The position numbers and the translations under genes are program-made. 56,164 bases of DNA from Actinomycetota bacterium. Lineage in GTDB: Bacteria > Actinomycetota > Acidimicrobiia > Spongiisociales > UBA4744. This document shows, in pieces, positions 35,863 through 44,845 of the stretch (positions are counted from its first letter, which is position 1; each line of letters begins with the position of its first letter). Below the pieces are notes generated by a model. It saw only the letters and a list, made by a program, of their open reading frames with translations, had not been told where the DNA came from and did not search any database. The stretch lies in the NCBI GenBank assembly GCA_013152275.1, contig JAADGS010000058.1, positions 1 to 56,164 on the forward strand, written 5' to 3'.

Positions 35863-36393
35863 CTAGCTGCCTTGGGAGATCATGATGCAGACGCCTGTTT
35901 CATCACCGGACGCCATCGTGCAACCGTCGGTCACATTGATCGACGTGTTCCCGTCATTCGAGAACCACATTGTCGAGCGCACCTTCAGGTCGGCATCCTC
36001 GGTGGAGAAGCTGTTCCTCGCATAATCGCGCGACCCGGTCCAATCGTCGTAGAACTTCACAATGGCCTCGTAGTCGCCATTCGGATAAGAGATGCTCACC
36101 GTCACCGTGTCCGGCGCCGAGACCGAACCGTTGACCTCACCTCCGTCGGGAACCGGAATCGTCAGATTCTCCGGAAGCTCCCCACCACCGATGATCATGG
36201 TCCCGTCTTCGGACTCGACCTTGATCACGGTGTTGTCGCCCGAGCCGGACTGTTGTATGTCCACGCTGTCGCCACCGGCTTGCTCAATCACCTTCTCGGC
36301 GACCTTCTCGCTCACCTTCTCTGCCGCAGCGCCGCAGCCGGTCACTGCCACGGCGAACACCAGTACGGCCGCCGCTCCCATGAGTTTCTTCAT
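35863..36393 (-). CDS. Lipoprotein of unknown function
   Basis: A 176-residue lipoprotein: signal LMGAAAVLVFAVAV, lipobox VTGC (Cys20), a short Glu/Lys helix (EKVSEKVAEKVIEQ), then a beta-rich domain with GDNTVIKVESEDGTMIIGG and PNGDYEAIVKFYDDW. Two C-terminal cysteines (CTMASGDETGVC) could form a disulfide. AGGA six bases upstream fixes ATG 36393; the frame stays open far upstream but is antisense to the methyltransferase gene there. The family is unknown. Confidence 0.75.
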   Translation of the reverse strand: MKKLMGAAAVLVFAVAVTGCGAAAEKVSEKVAEKVIEQAGGDSVDIQQSGSGDNTVIKVESEDGTMIIGGGELPENLTIPVPDGGEVNGSVSAPDTVTVSISYPNGDYEAIVKFYDDWTGSRDYARNSFSTEDADLKVRSTMWFSNDGNTSINVTDGCTMASGDETGVCIMISQGS

Positions 36394-36738
36394 CACACGT
36401 CCTTTCACGCTTTCTCCCACACGAGAGAGGCTATCCGAATGACCCGAGTCTGAGGAGCACTGTCTCGAGCCGTGGTCAACGATGGTCGGGCCGGTGGCAC
36501 GCACGCGCAGACCCGCCGCTGTCGGCCAGATCCCCGCCTTTGGCAGGCCATGGCTCCAAGTTACCCGGCCACAAGAGCCGGGCGAATCCACGTCCCAGGA
36601 TGCTGTCCCACACCCGAACCCGGCGCTCGTGGACAGGTTCCTCGTTGCCCCGAGCCTTGGGCTCAGGAACGGGGCGGGATGCTCACGAACGTCGGGGTCC
36701 TCGCGTTCTCTCCCGCCTTCGCGTACATTGCAGCGGTG
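36394..36738. other. Divergent intergenic region
   Basis: It separates the lipoprotein and methyltransferase genes. A plus-strand frame stays open but its Arg/Pro-rich reading resembles no protein and has no ribosome site. A GC-rich inverted repeat CCCGAGCC/GGCTCAGG lies near 36650-36672. Confidence 0.3.
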
Positions 36739-38076
36739 ATGGACGAACAACGCCGAGGAACCAGCACCTCGAACTTCGGGGTGAGCCGAAGGGAAGCGCA
36801 CGACGCGAGTCCTTTCTATGACCGGTTCCATCCGCCGGAGATCTCCGACGATGACCGCGTCGAGATCGCGCCGGATCTCGACAGCGGCTGTTTCCTCGGC
36901 GACGCCCGCACGATGGAGGAGATCCCCGACCGTTCCGTCGCCTTGGTCGTGACGTCTCCCCCCTACTTCGCAGGGAAAGAGTACGAGGAAGAACTCGGCA
37001 GCGAGGGGGTACCAAGTTCGTACGTCGAATACCTGGAGCTCCTCCGGGAGGTCTTCGACGAATGCAAGCGTACGCTCGAGCCTGGAGGGCGCATCGCCGT
37101 CAACGTCGCGAACCTCGGACGCAAGCCGTTCAGAAGCCTCTCTTCCGATGTGATCACGATCCTCCAGGACGATCTCGGGCTGCTCCTGCGTGGAGAAATC
37201 GTCTGGCGCAAAGGCAAGGGGATGTCCGGATCCTGCGCCTGGGGATCGTTCGCAAGCGCCGCGAATCCGGTTCTGCGTGATACAAGCGAACGCATCGTCA
37301 TCGCGTCGAAGGGCCGCTTCGACCGGGCTCGTAGCCGTGCCCGGCGAGCGAGCGAGGGACTCCCCTACGAAGATTCGCTCAGCAATGACGAGTTTCTCGA
37401 AGCGACACTGGATGTGTGGGAGATCCATCCCGAGAGCGCCCGCCGTGTCGGACATCCGGCGCCGTTTCCGATCGCACTCCCCGAACGGCTCATCAACCTC
37501 TACACGTTCGAAGGCGACCTCGTCCTCGATCCGTTCATGGGATCGGGAACGACGCTTGTCGCTGCTGCTCGAACCCGACGGCGCGGTGCCGGCTACGACC
37601 TGGACCCCGCATACGTGGCGATAGCCAGAAGGCGCATTGCCGAACGCTCGGACGAGCCGTCGCAGTATCGAGTGGTCGGAAAGAAACTGCTCGACATCGC
37701 CGAGGATGTGATCAGCGACGCCGGCTTCTCGATCGAAGAAAAGAACCGCCGTGTGAGCGGCATCACCGTCAGCTTCACCGCCCGCGGGTTGGATGGAGCG
37801 CCGTGGCTGATCGACGTTTCAGGAGGCTTCACCATCACCCCGAGCGGGCTGTCGACGACCGACGCCGTACTGCGCAGCCTCGGAAAGGCCGCCGCTCTCC
37901 GCAGAGAGAGCTCCCACATCCTCCTGTTGACCTCGCATCTCCCGAAGCGAGCGACCGAGCCGGCCCGGATCCTGCAAGCTGCACGAGGCGACCTCTTCGT
38001 CGACGCCCTCGAGATCCTGGACGATCAAACGCCCGCGACACTGCGCTCTCACGCCACCACCCACCCGTTCTCGTGA
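36739..38076 (+). CDS. Beta-class DNA methyltransferase (N4-cytosine/N6-adenine) with extra C-terminal domain
   Basis: A 445-residue site-specific DNA methyltransferase. Catalytic motif IV TSPPY (72-76) precedes SAM-binding motif I DPFMGSGTT (264-272), the order of the beta class; SPPY is common among N4-cytosine enzymes. Residues 312-445 form an added domain (GKKLLDIAEDVI, GAPWLIDVSGGF, ILLLTSHLPKR), which recurs in actinomycete orphan methyltransferases and could be nuclease-like; that is inference. No separate restriction gene is adjacent. ATG 36739 is chosen because homology starts there; ATG 36679 is possible. The stop codon lies within hairpin copy C (end reads HPFS). Confidence 0.88.
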   Translation: MDEQRRGTSTSNFGVSRREAHDASPFYDRFHPPEISDDDRVEIAPDLDSGCFLGDARTMEEIPDRSVALVVTSPPYFAGKEYEEELGSEGVPSSYVEYLELLREVFDECKRTLEPGGRIAVNVANLGRKPFRSLSSDVITILQDDLGLLLRGEIVWRKGKGMSGSCAWGSFASAANPVLRDTSERIVIASKGRFDRARSRARRASEGLPYEDSLSNDEFLEATLDVWEIHPESARRVGHPAPFPIALPERLINLYTFEGDLVLDPFMGSGTTLVAAARTRRRGAGYDLDPAYVAIARRRIAERSDEPSQYRVVGKKLLDIAEDVISDAGFSIEEKNRRVSGITVSFTARGLDGAPWLIDVSGGFTITPSGLSTTDAVLRSLGKAAALRRESSHILLLTSHLPKRATEPARILQAARGDLFVDALEILDDQTPATLRSHATTHPFS

Positions 38077-38116
38077 CGTCTCATGGGAACTAACCGCATC
38101 GAGCGTCACGAGAACG
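38066..38116. repeat. 51-bp hairpin element, copy C
   Basis: Perfect arms CGTTCTCGTGACG (38066-38078) and CGTCACGAGAACG (38104-38116) with a 25-base spacer that is more diverged than in copies A and B but keeps GAACTAACCG. The left arm carries TTC-TCG-TGA, the last codons and stop of the methyltransferase gene. Confidence 0.9.
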
Positions 38117-38165
38117 GAAGGTCGATGCGAGATTTTCTCCAAAGTGCAGTTGAATCGGATCACAC

Positions 38166-39593
38166 ATGAAGTACCGAGCCCTTCTCGCCGCCGCAATTCT
38201 CACCCTGGCCGCCTGCACGGCACCGGCCGGCATCCCGACGAGCACCATGCCTGGTGCGACCTCGGCCGCGAGCACCGCGACCAGCGCGCCGGGCACCACG
38301 ACCAGCGCGCCGTCGGCGATCACTTCCGGCACGACCTCCTGCGACAATCCGCCGGATGCGTTCCAGCCACTCTGTACCGCCTATCACATCATCACGACCA
38401 GCTACGTCGATCCCGTCGATGATTCCCGTCTGGCAGAGGGAGCCGCTCGCGCCATAACCGAGCATGAGGGTGAGCCGGGGGCAACCCCGCCGAACTCGCT
38501 GACGTGTGCACTCCCTTCGCCTGCTTTCGATCAGATGTGCAACGCGTTCGTGGAGGAAGAGCGCACAGATCCTGCACCCACCTCCGATCTCGTAGCGGCC
38601 GCAATCAGCGGAATGCTCCAATACGGACTCGACGATCCCTACAGCGTCTACTTCTCCCCGGAAGCACTCGCCCGGTTCCAGGAGGAGACGTCCGGACAGA
38701 TCGAGGGTATCGGCGCTCTCGTGCGCCCGGAGGACACGAGCAGTCCGGAAGACGGCGCCTGCTCCACCATCTCGGATACCTGCCATCTCGTCATCGTCAC
38801 TCCACTCAAGGGCGGGCCCGCCGAAGGCGCAGGCCTACGGTCCGGAGACATCATGACCACCGTCGATGGCGAGTCCATCGACGGATGGCTCGTCGATGAG
38901 GTGATCGCGGAGGTCCGCGGTCCTGCCGGAACCGATGTCACCCTCGGCATTCTGCGCGACGGGACTCTGATGGAATTCACGATCACGCGCGCCGCCATCG
39001 ACATCCCGATCGTCTCATCGAGAATGATCGACGACTCGATCGGCTACCTCGAACTCACGATCTTCGCAACGAACGCACCCCACCAGGTGGACACGGCTTT
39101 GCGCGATCTCCTCGATGCGGGCGCGACCACCATCATCCTTGATCTTCAGCACAACCCGGGCGGCTCCCTGAACTCGGCGATCTTCGTTGCGAGCGAGTTC
39201 CTCTCCGACGGGTTGGTTCTGCGGACGGAGGCACCGGGAGATACCGAGGAGTACAAGGTCATCCCCGGCGGCGTGGCCACGGATCCGAGCATCGCGCTGT
39301 ACGTGCTCGTCGACCGGGCGAGCGCCTCGGCATCCGAAGTCGTCACCGGCGCATTCATGGATGCAGGCAGAGCTACCGTGATCGGTGAGCACACGTTCGG
39401 CAAGAACACCGTGCAGCAGCAGTTCAACCTCGGCAACGGTGCAGCGCTGAAACTCACCGTGGCCCGCTGGGTGACGCCCAAAGGACACGACTACGGCAAG
39501 GTCGGGCTCACTCCGGACATCCTGATCGAGATCCCCGACGGGGCCGGCCCAGACTTCCTGCTCGACAAGGCACTCGAAATCATCCGCGGGTAA
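38166..39593 (+). CDS. S41 family C-terminal processing peptidase, lipoprotein
   Basis: A 475-residue membrane-anchored serine peptidase. Lipobox LAAC (Cys17), then a Thr/Ser-rich linker, a helical region, a PDZ domain (VTPLKGGPAEGAGLRSGDIM) and the catalytic core. The nucleophile Ser is in DRASASASEVV and the general-base Lys in GEHTFGKNTVQQQF. NPGGSLNSAI is also typical. It would process or degrade exported proteins. The ATG at 38166 lies 50 bases after hairpin copy C. Confidence 0.92.
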   Translation: MKYRALLAAAILTLAACTAPAGIPTSTMPGATSAASTATSAPGTTTSAPSAITSGTTSCDNPPDAFQPLCTAYHIITTSYVDPVDDSRLAEGAARAITEHEGEPGATPPNSLTCALPSPAFDQMCNAFVEEERTDPAPTSDLVAAAISGMLQYGLDDPYSVYFSPEALARFQEETSGQIEGIGALVRPEDTSSPEDGACSTISDTCHLVIVTPLKGGPAEGAGLRSGDIMTTVDGESIDGWLVDEVIAEVRGPAGTDVTLGILRDGTLMEFTITRAAIDIPIVSSRMIDDSIGYLELTIFATNAPHQVDTALRDLLDAGATTIILDLQHNPGGSLNSAIFVASEFLSDGLVLRTEAPGDTEEYKVIPGGVATDPSIALYVLVDRASASASEVVTGAFMDAGRATVIGEHTFGKNTVQQQFNLGNGAALKLTVARWVTPKGHDYGKVGLTPDILIEIPDGAGPDFLLDKALEIIRG

Positions 39594-39600
39594 GACCCTC

Positions 39601-39706
39601 TGGTTTCTCGTCAATGGAAGCGTCGAATAGCGACGCCGGCATTGACAGGAAACGAGAGGTTGGTATCTGGTCAATGGAAGCGTCGAATAGCGACGCCGGC
39701 ATTGAC
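39601..39706. repeat. Two 60-bp tandem repeats, each a nested hairpin
   Basis: Two copies with exact 60-bp period begin at 39601 and 39661. The conserved core (39610-39646 and 39670-39706) folds as GTCAATG/CATTGAC outside and GCGTCG-AATAG-CGACGC inside. The pair lies between the convergent S41 and msrA genes and could end transcription from both sides. Confidence 0.85.
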
Positions 39707-39714
39707 GAGAATCC

Positions 39715-40356
39715 TCAAGTGGGGAGACCCGTCGGACAAGCGACTCCCGTCCCACCGACCCCGCAATAGCCGCTCGGGTTCTTGGCCAGGTACTGCTGGT
39801 GGTACTCCTCCGCGTAGTAGAACTCACCTGCAGGGCGTATCTCGGTCGTGATCATCCCGTGCCCGGCAGCAGAGAGTTCCTGTTGGTAACGCCCGAGCGA
39901 CTGCTGGGCTGCCGCCTTCTGATCGTCGCCGAACGTGTACACGGCCGATCGATACTGCGTGCCGACATCGTTGCCCTGGCGCATCCCCTGGGTGGGATCG
40001 TGCCCTTCCCAGAAGACCTGCAGCAGTTCGTCATAGGAGACCTTGTTCGGATCGAACACGACCTGGACAGTCTCTGCATGACCCGTCGCACCGCTGCAGA
40101 CCTCTTCATAGTTGGCGTTCGGAGTGAACCCGCCCGCATACCCGACCGACGTGCCGTAGACGCCGGGGAGCTGCCAGAACATCCGCTCGGCTCCCCAAAA
40201 ACAGCCCATCGCGAAGAGCGCTCGCTGCATCCCCTCGGGGAACGGCGGCGTCTGTCGCGTGCCGAGCACGTAGTGGCGCTCAGGCACCTGCATCAGAATG
40301 GCTCGGCCGGGGAGAGCGTCTTCTCGGGACGGCATTGTCGGCGGTCGACGGATCAT
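39715..40356 (-). CDS. msrA: Peptide methionine sulfoxide reductase MsrA
   Basis: It repairs methionine-S-sulfoxide in proteins. The 213 residues include the catalytic [40 protein letters not shown] and resolving cysteines near the C-terminus ([15 protein letters not shown]). The length and N-terminus (ALPGRAILM) match the long E. coli type. ATG 40356 or 40335 could start it; neither has a strong ribosome site. Confidence 0.95.
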   Translation of the reverse strand: MIRRPPTMPSREDALPGRAILMQVPERHYVLGTRQTPPFPEGMQRALFAMGCFWGAERMFWQLPGVYGTSVGYAGGFTPNANYEEVCSGATGHAETVQVVFDPNKVSYDELLQVFWEGHDPTQGMRQGNDVGTQYRSAVYTFGDDQKAAAQQSLGRYQQELSAAGHGMITTEIRPAGEFYYAEEYHQQYLAKNPSGYCGVGGTGVACPTGLPT

Positions 40357-40418
40357 GCCGCGAGGCTACGCCGAACACACCCCTATATATCGTCCCGCTC
40401 GGCGCGTAGGTTGTGAAC

Positions 40419-41108
40419 ATGACACCACAACGCTCATTCACCCCGGCCCTGTTCAGTTTCTTGCGGGACCTCGAAGCCAACAACGATCGCGCTTGGTTCA
40501 GCGCCAACAAGCAGCGCTACGAGCGCGCGGTGCGACAGCCGGGCCTCCGGTTCGTCGACGACTTCGCTCCACATCTCGCCAAGATCAGCCCGCACTTCGT
40601 TGCGGATGCACGTGCGAACGGTGGTTCGATGTTCCGGATCTATCGGGACATCCGATTCTCGCGGGACAAGAGCCCGTACAAGATCAACACCGGTTTCCAG
40701 TTCCGTCACGAAGCCGGCAGAGACGTTCACGCCCCCGGCTTCTACCTCCACCTCGAGCCCGGAGCCGTGTTTGCCGGAGTGGGACTTTGGCGCCCGGACG
40801 CAACGACGGCGCGATCGATTCGCGAGGCGATCGCCGAAGATCCGACTCGCTGGAAACGAGTAACCCGCTCCAAACGGTTCTTGGACGTCTACACCCTCGA
40901 GGGCGACTCCCTCAAGCGCCCACCCCGCGGATTCGACCCCGAGCACCCCCTGATCGACGATCTGAAACGCAAGGATTTCATCGCGTCGACCCAGCTCACC
41001 CAGAAGGCCGTCACCTCCGAAGGCTTCCTCGACACCTACGCGAAGCTCTGCCGCACCGCCGCGCCCTTCATGGAGTTCCTCTGCGACGCGGTCGGCGTCC
41101 CCTTCTGA
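40419..41108 (+). CDS. DUF2461 family protein
   Basis: A 229-residue protein of the DUF2461/TIGR02453 family, whose function is unknown. Family marks are FLRDLEANNDRAWFSANK near the start, MFRIYRDIRFSRDKSPYK, and GFYLHLEPGAVFAGVGLW. It is probably cytosolic. ATG 40419 has AGG eight to ten bases upstream; GTG 40413 is the alternative. It diverges from msrA. Confidence 0.88.
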   Translation: MTPQRSFTPALFSFLRDLEANNDRAWFSANKQRYERAVRQPGLRFVDDFAPHLAKISPHFVADARANGGSMFRIYRDIRFSRDKSPYKINTGFQFRHEAGRDVHAPGFYLHLEPGAVFAGVGLWRPDATTARSIREAIAEDPTRWKRVTRSKRFLDVYTLEGDSLKRPPRGFDPEHPLIDDLKRKDFIASTQLTQKAVTSEGFLDTYAKLCRTAAPFMEFLCDAVGVPF

Positions 41109-41114
41109 GAATCC

Positions 41115-41158
41115 CGAACCCAGGGCTCAGGGGGGTCGCCACGACCCCTCTGGGTTCG
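41115..41158 (+). terminator. Terminator-like hairpin after the DUF2461 gene
   Basis: CGAACCCAG (41115-41123) pairs with CTGGGTTCG (41150-41158), and inside GGGGTCG pairs with CGACCCC around CCA. It starts seven bases after the stop. No U-run is present. Confidence 0.65.
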
Positions 41159-41234
41159 CCGAAACGGGGGCCGGCCTGCAGGTTCCGCGGAGCCTGGACC
41201 GAGGCCCACCCGATGTCGGAGGTCCCCGGCGGCC

Positions 41235-41789
41235 TCAGGCGGAGAGCCAGGCCGGTGCCTGCTCGAGAAGAAACTCGCTGATCTCCTTACAGCGATCCAG
41301 AACATCGCAGAGATGCACCTGGGCCACATAGATGTCGCGAACGGACACCTCCACTTTTCCGGTAATCGCAAGACTCCGTTGAGGAGCATCGGTCACCGAT
41401 GCGAACGAATCGATGGCCGACACCTCGACCGGAAGCACCGTTCCGGCGACCCCGGCGAGGTCGGTGGCCAACACGAGCAGGTCTGGAGGTGACGGAAGTG
41501 GTGGCAAGACCCAGTTGAAGTGCAGCGGAAGATGAAAAACGTCTTCGGGATCGGTTTCGTCCTGTAGCACTCTGTCCTCGAAGGCAAGCACGACCCGAGG
41601 ATCGACCTCCAGCGCCATGTGAAGATCGAGCGGACCTCCACAGGCGTTCTCCGGGTGCAGATCCACTTCCCATTGCTGCCCGAGTGAATACGTTTCAATG
41701 AAATGACGCTCATCGTGCACATGGAAGCCATGCTCGATCGCATGCATCTTCTCACTCGCGACGAACCCGTCGATGTCGATGACAGCCAT
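41235..41789 (-). CDS. Hypothetical protein
   Basis: A 184-residue protein beginning MAVIDIDGFVASEKMHAIEH, with HDERHFIETYSLGQQWEVDL and a long beta-rich middle. No signal peptide, membrane helix or known motif is seen. The start at ATG 41789 is a judgement; an earlier in-frame start six codons upstream exists. Codon bias supports a real gene. It converges with the DUF2461 gene and lies 79 bases downstream of the acyl-CoA dehydrogenase gene on the same strand. Confidence 0.6.
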   Translation of the reverse strand: MAVIDIDGFVASEKMHAIEHGFHVHDERHFIETYSLGQQWEVDLHPENACGGPLDLHMALEVDPRVVLAFEDRVLQDETDPEDVFHLPLHFNWVLPPLPSPPDLLVLATDLAGVAGTVLPVEVSAIDSFASVTDAPQRSLAITGKVEVSVRDIYVAQVHLCDVLDRCKEISEFLLEQAPAWLSA

Positions 41790-41868
41790 GCGCGCCAAGG
41801 TTCGCACACCTGGAGCACTACTGCAATGGCGCCGACCCGAAGAACCGTGTTCCTTGTCGATTTCCGGT

Positions 41869-43011
41869 TCAGCGCACAGGCAGACCGAGCGCCCTGGAAA
41901 TCACGAGTCGTTGAATCTCACTCGTTCCCTCACCGATCTCGAGGACCTTCGCATCACGGTAGAAGCGCGACACCGGAGACTCGTCCATGTACCCGGAGCC
42001 CCCGAAGATCTGCACCGCGTCGCGCGTCGCCGCCACGGCGGCCTCGCTCGCGTAGAGCTTCGCCATGGCCGCAGCCTTCCGATACGAACGGCCCACGCTC
42101 TTCAACCATGCCGCCTTATAGGTCAACAACCGGGCCGCCTCTACCGCGACCGCCATGTCGGCCAGCTTGAACGCCACTGCCTGATTCGCACCGATCGGAC
42201 GCCCGAATGCCATGCGCTCTTTCGCGTATGCACCCGCAAGGTCCAGACAGCCTTGGGCGACACCAACCGACATCGCGGCGATCGCGATCCGGCCCTCGTC
42301 GAGGATCCGTAGGAACTGCTGGAATCCCCTGCCTCGCTCACCCAGCAGATTCTCCGCCGGAACCCGACAGTCGACGAACGTCAGACCGTGGGTGTCGGAG
42401 GCTCTCCACCCCATCTTGTCGTAGGCAGGGTCGACCGTGAACCCCGGAGCTCCTGCCGGCACGATGATCGAACTGATCTCGTCGGGCCCGGTCTTGGCCG
42501 TCACCGTGACGAGCGAGGTAATCGGAGTTCCGGAATTGGTGATAAAGGACTTCGAACCGTTGATCACCCACTCTTCCCCGTCGAGCACGGCCTTGGTCCG
42601 GGTACCGCCGGCGTCCGATCCGGCATCCGCCTCGGTCAGCCCGAACCCTGCGAGGGCCGTCCCTGCCACGAGGTCGGGGAGCCAGCGGCGCTTCTGCTCG
42701 TCGGTGCCGAACTGGTAGATCGGGCTCGCCCCCAGCTCCACCCCTGCCTCCAAGGTGATGGCCATCGACTGGTCGACCCTCGCCAACTCCTCGATCGCGA
42801 TACACAGCGTCGTGAAGTCTGCATCTGCACCACCGTATTCCTCGGGGAAGATGAGACCGAACAGTCCCAGGTCGCCCATCTTGCGGACGACGTCGAGCGG
42901 GAATGAGTGGTTGCGATCCCATTCCTCGGCGTGCGGAGCGATCTCCTGCTCTGCAAACTCCCGAACAACCCTCCGGAAGGCTTGCTGTTCTTCGGACAGT
43001 TCGAACTCCAT
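41869..43011 (-). CDS. Acyl-CoA dehydrogenase
   Basis: A 380-residue FAD enzyme that desaturates acyl-CoA at the alpha-beta bond. FAD/substrate blocks are GFGLTEADAGSDAGG, WVINGSKSFITN and RMAFGRPIGANQAVAFKLAD. Near the end are QIFGGSGYMDESPVSRFYRDAKV and EIGEGTSEIQ, where the Glu before GTSEI is the usual catalytic base. The ATG at 43011 follows GGAGGAGGCGGT. Chain-length preference cannot be told; short-chain or branched-chain types look similar. Confidence 0.95.
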   Translation of the reverse strand: MEFELSEEQQAFRRVVREFAEQEIAPHAEEWDRNHSFPLDVVRKMGDLGLFGLIFPEEYGGADADFTTLCIAIEELARVDQSMAITLEAGVELGASPIYQFGTDEQKRRWLPDLVAGTALAGFGLTEADAGSDAGGTRTKAVLDGEEWVINGSKSFITNSGTPITSLVTVTAKTGPDEISSIIVPAGAPGFTVDPAYDKMGWRASDTHGLTFVDCRVPAENLLGERGRGFQQFLRILDEGRIAIAAMSVGVAQGCLDLAGAYAKERMAFGRPIGANQAVAFKLADMAVAVEAARLLTYKAAWLKSVGRSYRKAAAMAKLYASEAAVAATRDAVQIFGGSGYMDESPVSRFYRDAKVLEIGEGTSEIQRLVISRALGLPVR

Positions 43012-43071
43012 ACCGCCTCCTCCTTGCACCGGCGCACTCTACGACATGGACCGTGCCGGCGCGCGAACCGG

Positions 43072-43728
43072 CTATCCCCTCGGCAACACCTCGACCATCC
43101 CAGCAGGTGTCTCGGCTGTCAAGGTCACAACCTCACCCCATTCGATCGGCCAGGCCATCACGATCGTGCCTCGACGCGGGAACCCGACGATCTCATGACC
43201 ATCGACGGTACGAGCCGTCACCTTGGTGATCTCCCCGGGAGCGACAAGGAGCCCCTCGGCGAAAGGGTCGAGCAGCGTCTGAGTGATCTCGACCTGATCG
43301 GTCTCACAAATGCCCGATCCGACATCGCCCCGGATCGCGATAACGCAGTCCGAACCGTCCTCGGATCGGTACCGCAGAAGATCGTACCGACCCGCCGGGG
43401 TATCGACAGATCCAACCATGTCGGCAGAGCCGGGTTCGAACTCGCCTATCCACTGTTCGGCGATGATCTCGGCCTTGTCACCCACACCAGATCCCGGGTG
43501 AACCTCGACGATCAGGACGCCATCGGTGGACGTTGTCGTCGAACGAGGTATCGAGGCCGGTTCGGTGTCAGTCGTGGAAACCGTCGGTTGCTCGGCGAGG
43601 GTCGTGTCCACGGCGGCGACGCCGGTCGATGCCGTCGATGTCGTTTGCGTGTCTCCACCGGTCTGACTGCACGCCGTAGTGAGGATGACGGCGGCGGCCA
43701 GCAATCGTATGCCTCTCGAGATCTTCAT
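43072..43728 (-). CDS. Lipoprotein of unknown function
   Basis: A 218-residue lipoprotein: signal LLAAAVILTT, lipobox TTAC (Cys20), a long Thr/Ser linker (22-66), and a beta-rich domain (VLIVEVHPGSGVGDKAEI, VDTPAGRYDLLRYRSEDG) with a Cys pair (DCVIAIRGDVGSGIC). ATG 43728 begins the signal peptide; an earlier in-frame start would add 12 non-hydrophobic residues. The family is unknown. It sits 60 bases upstream of the acyl-CoA dehydrogenase gene. Confidence 0.7.
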   Translation of the reverse strand: MKISRGIRLLAAAVILTTACSQTGGDTQTTSTASTGVAAVDTTLAEQPTVSTTDTEPASIPRSTTTSTDGVLIVEVHPGSGVGDKAEIIAEQWIGEFEPGSADMVGSVDTPAGRYDLLRYRSEDGSDCVIAIRGDVGSGICETDQVEITQTLLDPFAEGLLVAPGEITKVTARTVDGHEIVGFPRRGTIVMAWPIEWGEVVTLTAETPAGMVEVLPRG

Positions 43729-43775
43729 ACCGCCACTGTACGCCGGCATCGAGGGACGGCGCACCTGATTGATGA

Positions 43776-44768
43776 TCAGTCCCCGACCGTGTCCTCACCC
43801 TCGGTGGTCTCCGCAAGATCCTGTGACATCCACGTGTGGGCACCGGCAAAGATCCCGGCACCTGCCGGGATCCAATAGGCGATGACCCTGTAGACGAGGA
43901 TCGGACCGAGACTCACCGAGGGGGACACTCCGAACAGCGCAAGCACTCCGACGAGCCCCGCTTCGATCACTCCGAGGCCACCGGGAGATCCGGGAAGGCC
44001 GCCGACGAGGTGCGCAACTCCATACACGACGAAACCCCGAACCGGGGAAAGGTGAATGCCGAAAGCGCTCAGCACGAGAAGCATCGAGCCGGCCTCGGTC
44101 CCCAGGCGGACCATCAGCAGCCCGACTTCGAGCAGTGTCACCCGACGGTCGACTGCAGTCGGTCCGATGAGGCGGCGTAGGCGCTGCGGCAACCGGCGCG
44201 TGATCGAGTGCATCCAGCGAGGCCCGCTGAGCAGAAGGGCACCGGCGGCAACGCCCGAGATCCCGATCGTCACGACCCCCGCATTGACCGCCAGGCCGAG
44301 CCCGGCTGCACGGGCCCAAAGAATCGCACCTCCGGTGCCCAGGAGCAGCCCTCCATAGGTGAGCACCGTCGTTCGAAGTGCCGCACCGGCCGTTCCGGGT
44401 ACTTCGTCACGAACGGTCCATGCCATTGCAGCGGGAGTAAACGCGCCTCCCGCCGGGATCAACCGCGCGACTCCACTCGCAACGAGGGCGGCGCGCACTG
44501 CATCACGAAAACCCAGATGGAACCCTCCCGCTCGCACGGCGACCTTGAACATACCGGCGAACGCGCCCTTCGCCGCGAACTCCACACCCAGGGCCCCGAC
44601 CAGCAGCAAGACGCTCGAGCTGTCGATGCTGGGGAGATGCGCCTTCTCACCGAAGAATCGTGCAACGGCCAAGTACAGCACCAGCCCAAACGCCAGAAAT
44701 ACGAGAATGCCCCTGCCGGCAAGCAGCCGGCGCATCACAAAGCGCCTCGACGGGCGTGCATCTCGCAT
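43776..44768 (-). CDS. Lysylphosphatidylglycerol synthase TM-region family (UPF0104) membrane protein
   Basis: A 330-residue protein with about seven to eight membrane helices. The family signature is GLPGSPGGLGVIEAGLVGVL followed by LVYRVIAYWIP; another is RLIPAGGAFTPAAMAW. It resembles the flippase half of MprF and AglD/YbhN-like proteins, which move lipids; no aminoacyl-transferase domain is present. ATG 44768 or 44735 could be the start. Confidence 0.84.
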   Translation of the reverse strand: MRDARPSRRFVMRRLLAGRGILVFLAFGLVLYLAVARFFGEKAHLPSIDSSSVLLLVGALGVEFAAKGAFAGMFKVAVRAGGFHLGFRDAVRAALVASGVARLIPAGGAFTPAAMAWTVRDEVPGTAGAALRTTVLTYGGLLLGTGGAILWARAAGLGLAVNAGVVTIGISGVAAGALLLSGPRWMHSITRRLPQRLRRLIGPTAVDRRVTLLEVGLLMVRLGTEAGSMLLVLSAFGIHLSPVRGFVVYGVAHLVGGLPGSPGGLGVIEAGLVGVLALFGVSPSVSLGPILVYRVIAYWIPAGAGIFAGAHTWMSQDLAETTEGEDTVGD

Positions 44769-44845
44769 GCTCGAACGCTACTCCATGGAGGAAGGAAGCC
44801 TGCTGAGCCTCGGCACGGCGACGTGTTTCGCCGGCGGTCGCTCAC

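Noticed and set aside
36394-37455. Long minus-strand extension of the lipoprotein frame
   Set aside because: It runs antisense to the methyltransferase gene, and the signal peptide with ribosome site fixes the start at 36393.
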